A DNA stretch of 15,788 bases. Origin: Syntrophaceae bacterium UBA4059. Its GTDB lineage: Bacteria; Desulfobacterota; Syntrophia; Syntrophales; Smithellaceae. The notes below the pieces were generated by a model. The model searched no databases, had not been told where the DNA came from, and saw only the letters and a list, made by a program, of their open reading frames with translations. The stretch is taken from assembly GCA_002382045.1 (NCBI GenBank), contig DFZJ01000078.1, positions 1-15,788 of the forward strand, written 5' to 3'. Each line of letters starts with the position of its first letter. The stretch's first letter is position 1. Shown here piece after piece: positions 14,216 to 15,788 of this stretch. A program made the position numbers and the translations under genes.

Positions 14216-15612
14216 ATTCGGCCTCCATGCGTATTGATAATATGCCGGACAATGGCCAATCCCAGTCCGGTGCCCCGGATCGCGCCTCGGCGGTCGTCGA
14301 CCCGTTTGAATTTTTCAAATACCTGCCGTAATCCGTCTTCGGGAATGCCCACGCCGGTGTCCGCTACGGATATTTCTATTTCGCCCTTTTCATGATTAGG
14401 AATGGCCGAAAGGGTAATGGTTCCTCCCGGCTGCGTGTATTTCCAGGCGTTGCCCAATAAGTTTTCCAGGACTTCTTCTATTCTCTCGACATCCATCCGC
14501 AGGGGAGGAATATCCGGGGGGATGCTTCGAACGATGTTTATTTTTTTATTCTGCATCAGCGGCGAGAATTTAGCGATGCTTTTTTCGATGACCGGGTAAA
14601 TCTCCGCAAGTTGAAAAGAAAAATACATATCTCCGGCTTCCATGCGGGAGAAATCGAGTATCCGGTTCACGGATGATATCAGTCTTTCACATTCCTCCCG
14701 GATCACCTTGAATAATTCTTCCTGCTTTTCGGGAACTCCGGCAAAGATGCCCTGCTGGAGCATGAGGGAGGCTTCCTGGATCACGGTCAAAGGCGTCCGC
14801 AATTTATGGGACAAATAACTGATGTAATCAATTTTGATCTGATCCAGTTCCTTTAATCGATCCGACATGACGTTAAACGCATCCGCCAATTCTCCGATTT
14901 CGGGCGGAGAGGATATTTTCATAACCTCTTCAAATTTTCCGGCGGCGATATCCTTTGTCTTTTCCTGCAGCAGCTTGATCGGCAAATTGATTTTTCGCGC
15001 ATTAACATAGGTGATAATGATGACCAGAAAGACAACCAGGGTAGCCGAAACGATGTTAATTGTCAGAATCTTCGCCACCATATCCCGGGACTCCTGCAAC
15101 TTCCTGTTGCGGTCTTTGGTGGAAAGGATCAGAAGATTCCGCAATTGCTGATCGATATGTCTGCTGATTTTCTTTCTTTGATTGGTGTAGTTCCGCCGTT
15201 TTTCCCCAGGTTTGATCTGGCCGCCGGCGCGCAGCTTTCGTTCTTTAAGCAGGACATCGAATCGGCTCTGGAATTTTTGAATGTCTGTCAGCAGATCTCT
15301 TTTTTGCCGGGTGTCCGCCAGGCCGGATAACTCCTGCAATCGTTCGGCGAAATCATTTCTGATTTGCCTGAACTGCCGGTAATAGTCTGCATCTCCGGAT
15401 ATCAGATATTTGTCATCGGCCGCGATCAAGCTGTATAAATCGTCCAGAGCGTTTTCGATTGTTTTTATGATACGGGAATCCTGTCGGATGACGGATTCAA
15501 TGAGATTGTTCAGATGATTCAGGTAAATGATCGTGTAGAGGCTGATCATGCCGACCAGCAGGATAATCAGAATATTACTGAGGATCAGTCTGTTGAAAAT
15601 GGTCAGTTTCAG
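14152..15612 (-). CDS. glrK: Membrane sensor histidine kinase, GlrK/QseE type (probable CTG start)
   Basis: From the N-terminus: a membrane helix, a periplasmic helical sensor region of about 150 residues, a second membrane helix (LTINIVSATLVVFLVIIIT), a HAMP linker, HisKA with the phospho-acceptor His in ISYLSHKLRTPL, and HATPase_c with the N box (ENLLGNAWKY), DTGVGIP and GTGLGLAIV. Counted from the first ATG (15547-15549) the protein has 465 residues and the His is 248, but that start cuts the first membrane helix in half. The same frame continues upstream for 21 codons, giving LKLTIFNRLILSNILIILLVG, to a TAA. GGGAGG lies eight bases before the CTG at 15610-15612, so I take CTG as the start (486 residues). 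It overlaps the lipoprotein gene and forms the glrK-qseG-glrR order. Confidence 0.88.
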   Translation of the reverse strand: MKLTIFNRLILSNILIILLVGMISLYTIIYLNHLNNLIESVIRQDSRIIKTIENALDDLYSLIAADDKYLISGDADYYRQFRQIRNDFAERLQELSGLADTRQKRDLLTDIQKFQSRFDVLLKERKLRAGGQIKPGEKRRNYTNQRKKISRHIDQQLRNLLILSTKDRNRKLQESRDMVAKILTINIVSATLVVFLVIIITYVNARKINLPIKLLQEKTKDIAAGKFEEVMKISSPPEIGELADAFNVMSDRLKELDQIKIDYISYLSHKLRTPLTVIQEASLMLQQGIFAGVPEKQEELFKVIREECERLISSVNRILDFSRMEAGDMYFSFQLAEIYPVIEKSIAKFSPLMQNKKINIVRSIPPDIPPLRMDVERIEEVLENLLGNAWKYTQPGGTITLSAIPNHEKGEIEISVADTGVGIPEDGLRQVFEKFKRVDDRRGAIRGTGLGLAIVRHIINTHGGRIWVASKIGEGSNFTFSLPLSS

Positions 15613-15639
15613 TTATCCGGCCTCCCGATATTTAATTGG

Positions 15640-15788
15640 TGAATACCACTCTTGTCCCAATTAGGTGATAAAAATAAGCGCATGTTGAGACCTGATTTGC
15701 TATATTGGTTTTAAGAAGAACAAACATAGACAAGGGAGGACTCAGCCATGCAAAGATTTTGTAGCATATTCAGCCAGCTGTTACAATT
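15640..15788 (+). mobile_element. Probable left part of an insertion sequence
   Basis: The plus-strand transposase-like gene beginning at 15748 implies an element whose left end lies between the glrK start (15612) and about 15700. I cannot fix the terminal repeat, because the right end is outside the window; the left boundary given is a guess. The insertion separates glrK from whatever lay upstream of it and may have replaced or supplied its promoter. Confidence 0.4.
15748..15788 (+). CDS. Start of a transposase gene (IS4/DUF4372-like), cut by the window end
   Basis: ATG at 15748 follows GGGAGGA at seven bases and begins MQRFCSIFSQLLQ, after which the window stops. The IFSQLLQ start resembles IS4-group transposases with the DUF4372 N-terminal domain. 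Only 13 codons are visible, so the assignment is tentative. Confidence 0.5.
   Translation, partial: MQRFCSIFSQLLQ

Noticed and set aside
15625..15665. Sigma-54-like TTGGGACA upstream of glrK
   Set aside because: No TTGC element at the required spacing follows it.
1..15788. CRISPR arrays, tRNA or rRNA genes
   Set aside because: No regularly spaced direct repeats, no tRNA cloverleaf or conserved rRNA segment was seen on either strand.

Overview
The window reads as a chromosomal segment of a Gram-negative bacterium, most likely a Deltaproteobacterium (Desulfobacterota, perhaps a Syntrophales-like anaerobe). That guess rests on the style of the proteins, the clustered sirohaem/haem genes, an outer-membrane-type lipoprotein, sigma-54 control and a widespread GGAATGAC-type palindromic repeat. 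It is inference from content; no taxonomic search was possible.

Layout. (1) 92-3942, minus strand: a tetrapyrrole operon in the order sirC/met8-like, ccsA/hemX-like, hemA, hemC. The first three genes overlap and all probably use TTG starts; hemA and hemC are separated by a 187-nt nested inverted-repeat element. (2) 4184-5696, plus strand: an NAD(P)H-dependent FMN reductase and a KdpD-like membrane sensor module (DUF4118 plus GAF-like) that lacks any kinase domain. (3) 5720-7651, minus strand: a Kup potassium transporter preceded by a clear ydaO/yuaA-type cyclic-di-AMP riboswitch. (4) 7938-10241, minus: a class A penicillin-binding protein of the PBP1b type. (5) 10470-11492, minus: a decayed fragment of a cyclic-nucleotide-binding (probably channel) gene, and a stand-alone receiver-domain protein. 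(6) 11617-15612, minus: a GlrK-QseG-GlrR type two-component system (sensor kinase, lipoprotein, sigma-54 activator) and, just downstream, a small exported protein of unknown function with a consensus sigma-54 promoter. (7) From 15748, plus strand: the first codons of what looks like an IS4-type transposase running off the window.

How the parts fit. Sirohaem synthase, glutamyl-tRNA reductase and porphobilinogen deaminase supply precursors for haem and sirohaem; the CcsA/HemX-like membrane protein fits either cytochrome c assembly or control of HemA. Kup, its c-di-AMP riboswitch, the neighbouring KdpD-like sensor piece and PBP1b form a plausible potassium/turgor/cell-wall neighbourhood. In the last block GlrR probably binds upstream of, and switches on, the small secreted protein through sigma-54. 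The two most interesting items are the riboswitch controlling kup and the self-contained GlrR/sigma-54/exported-protein circuit.
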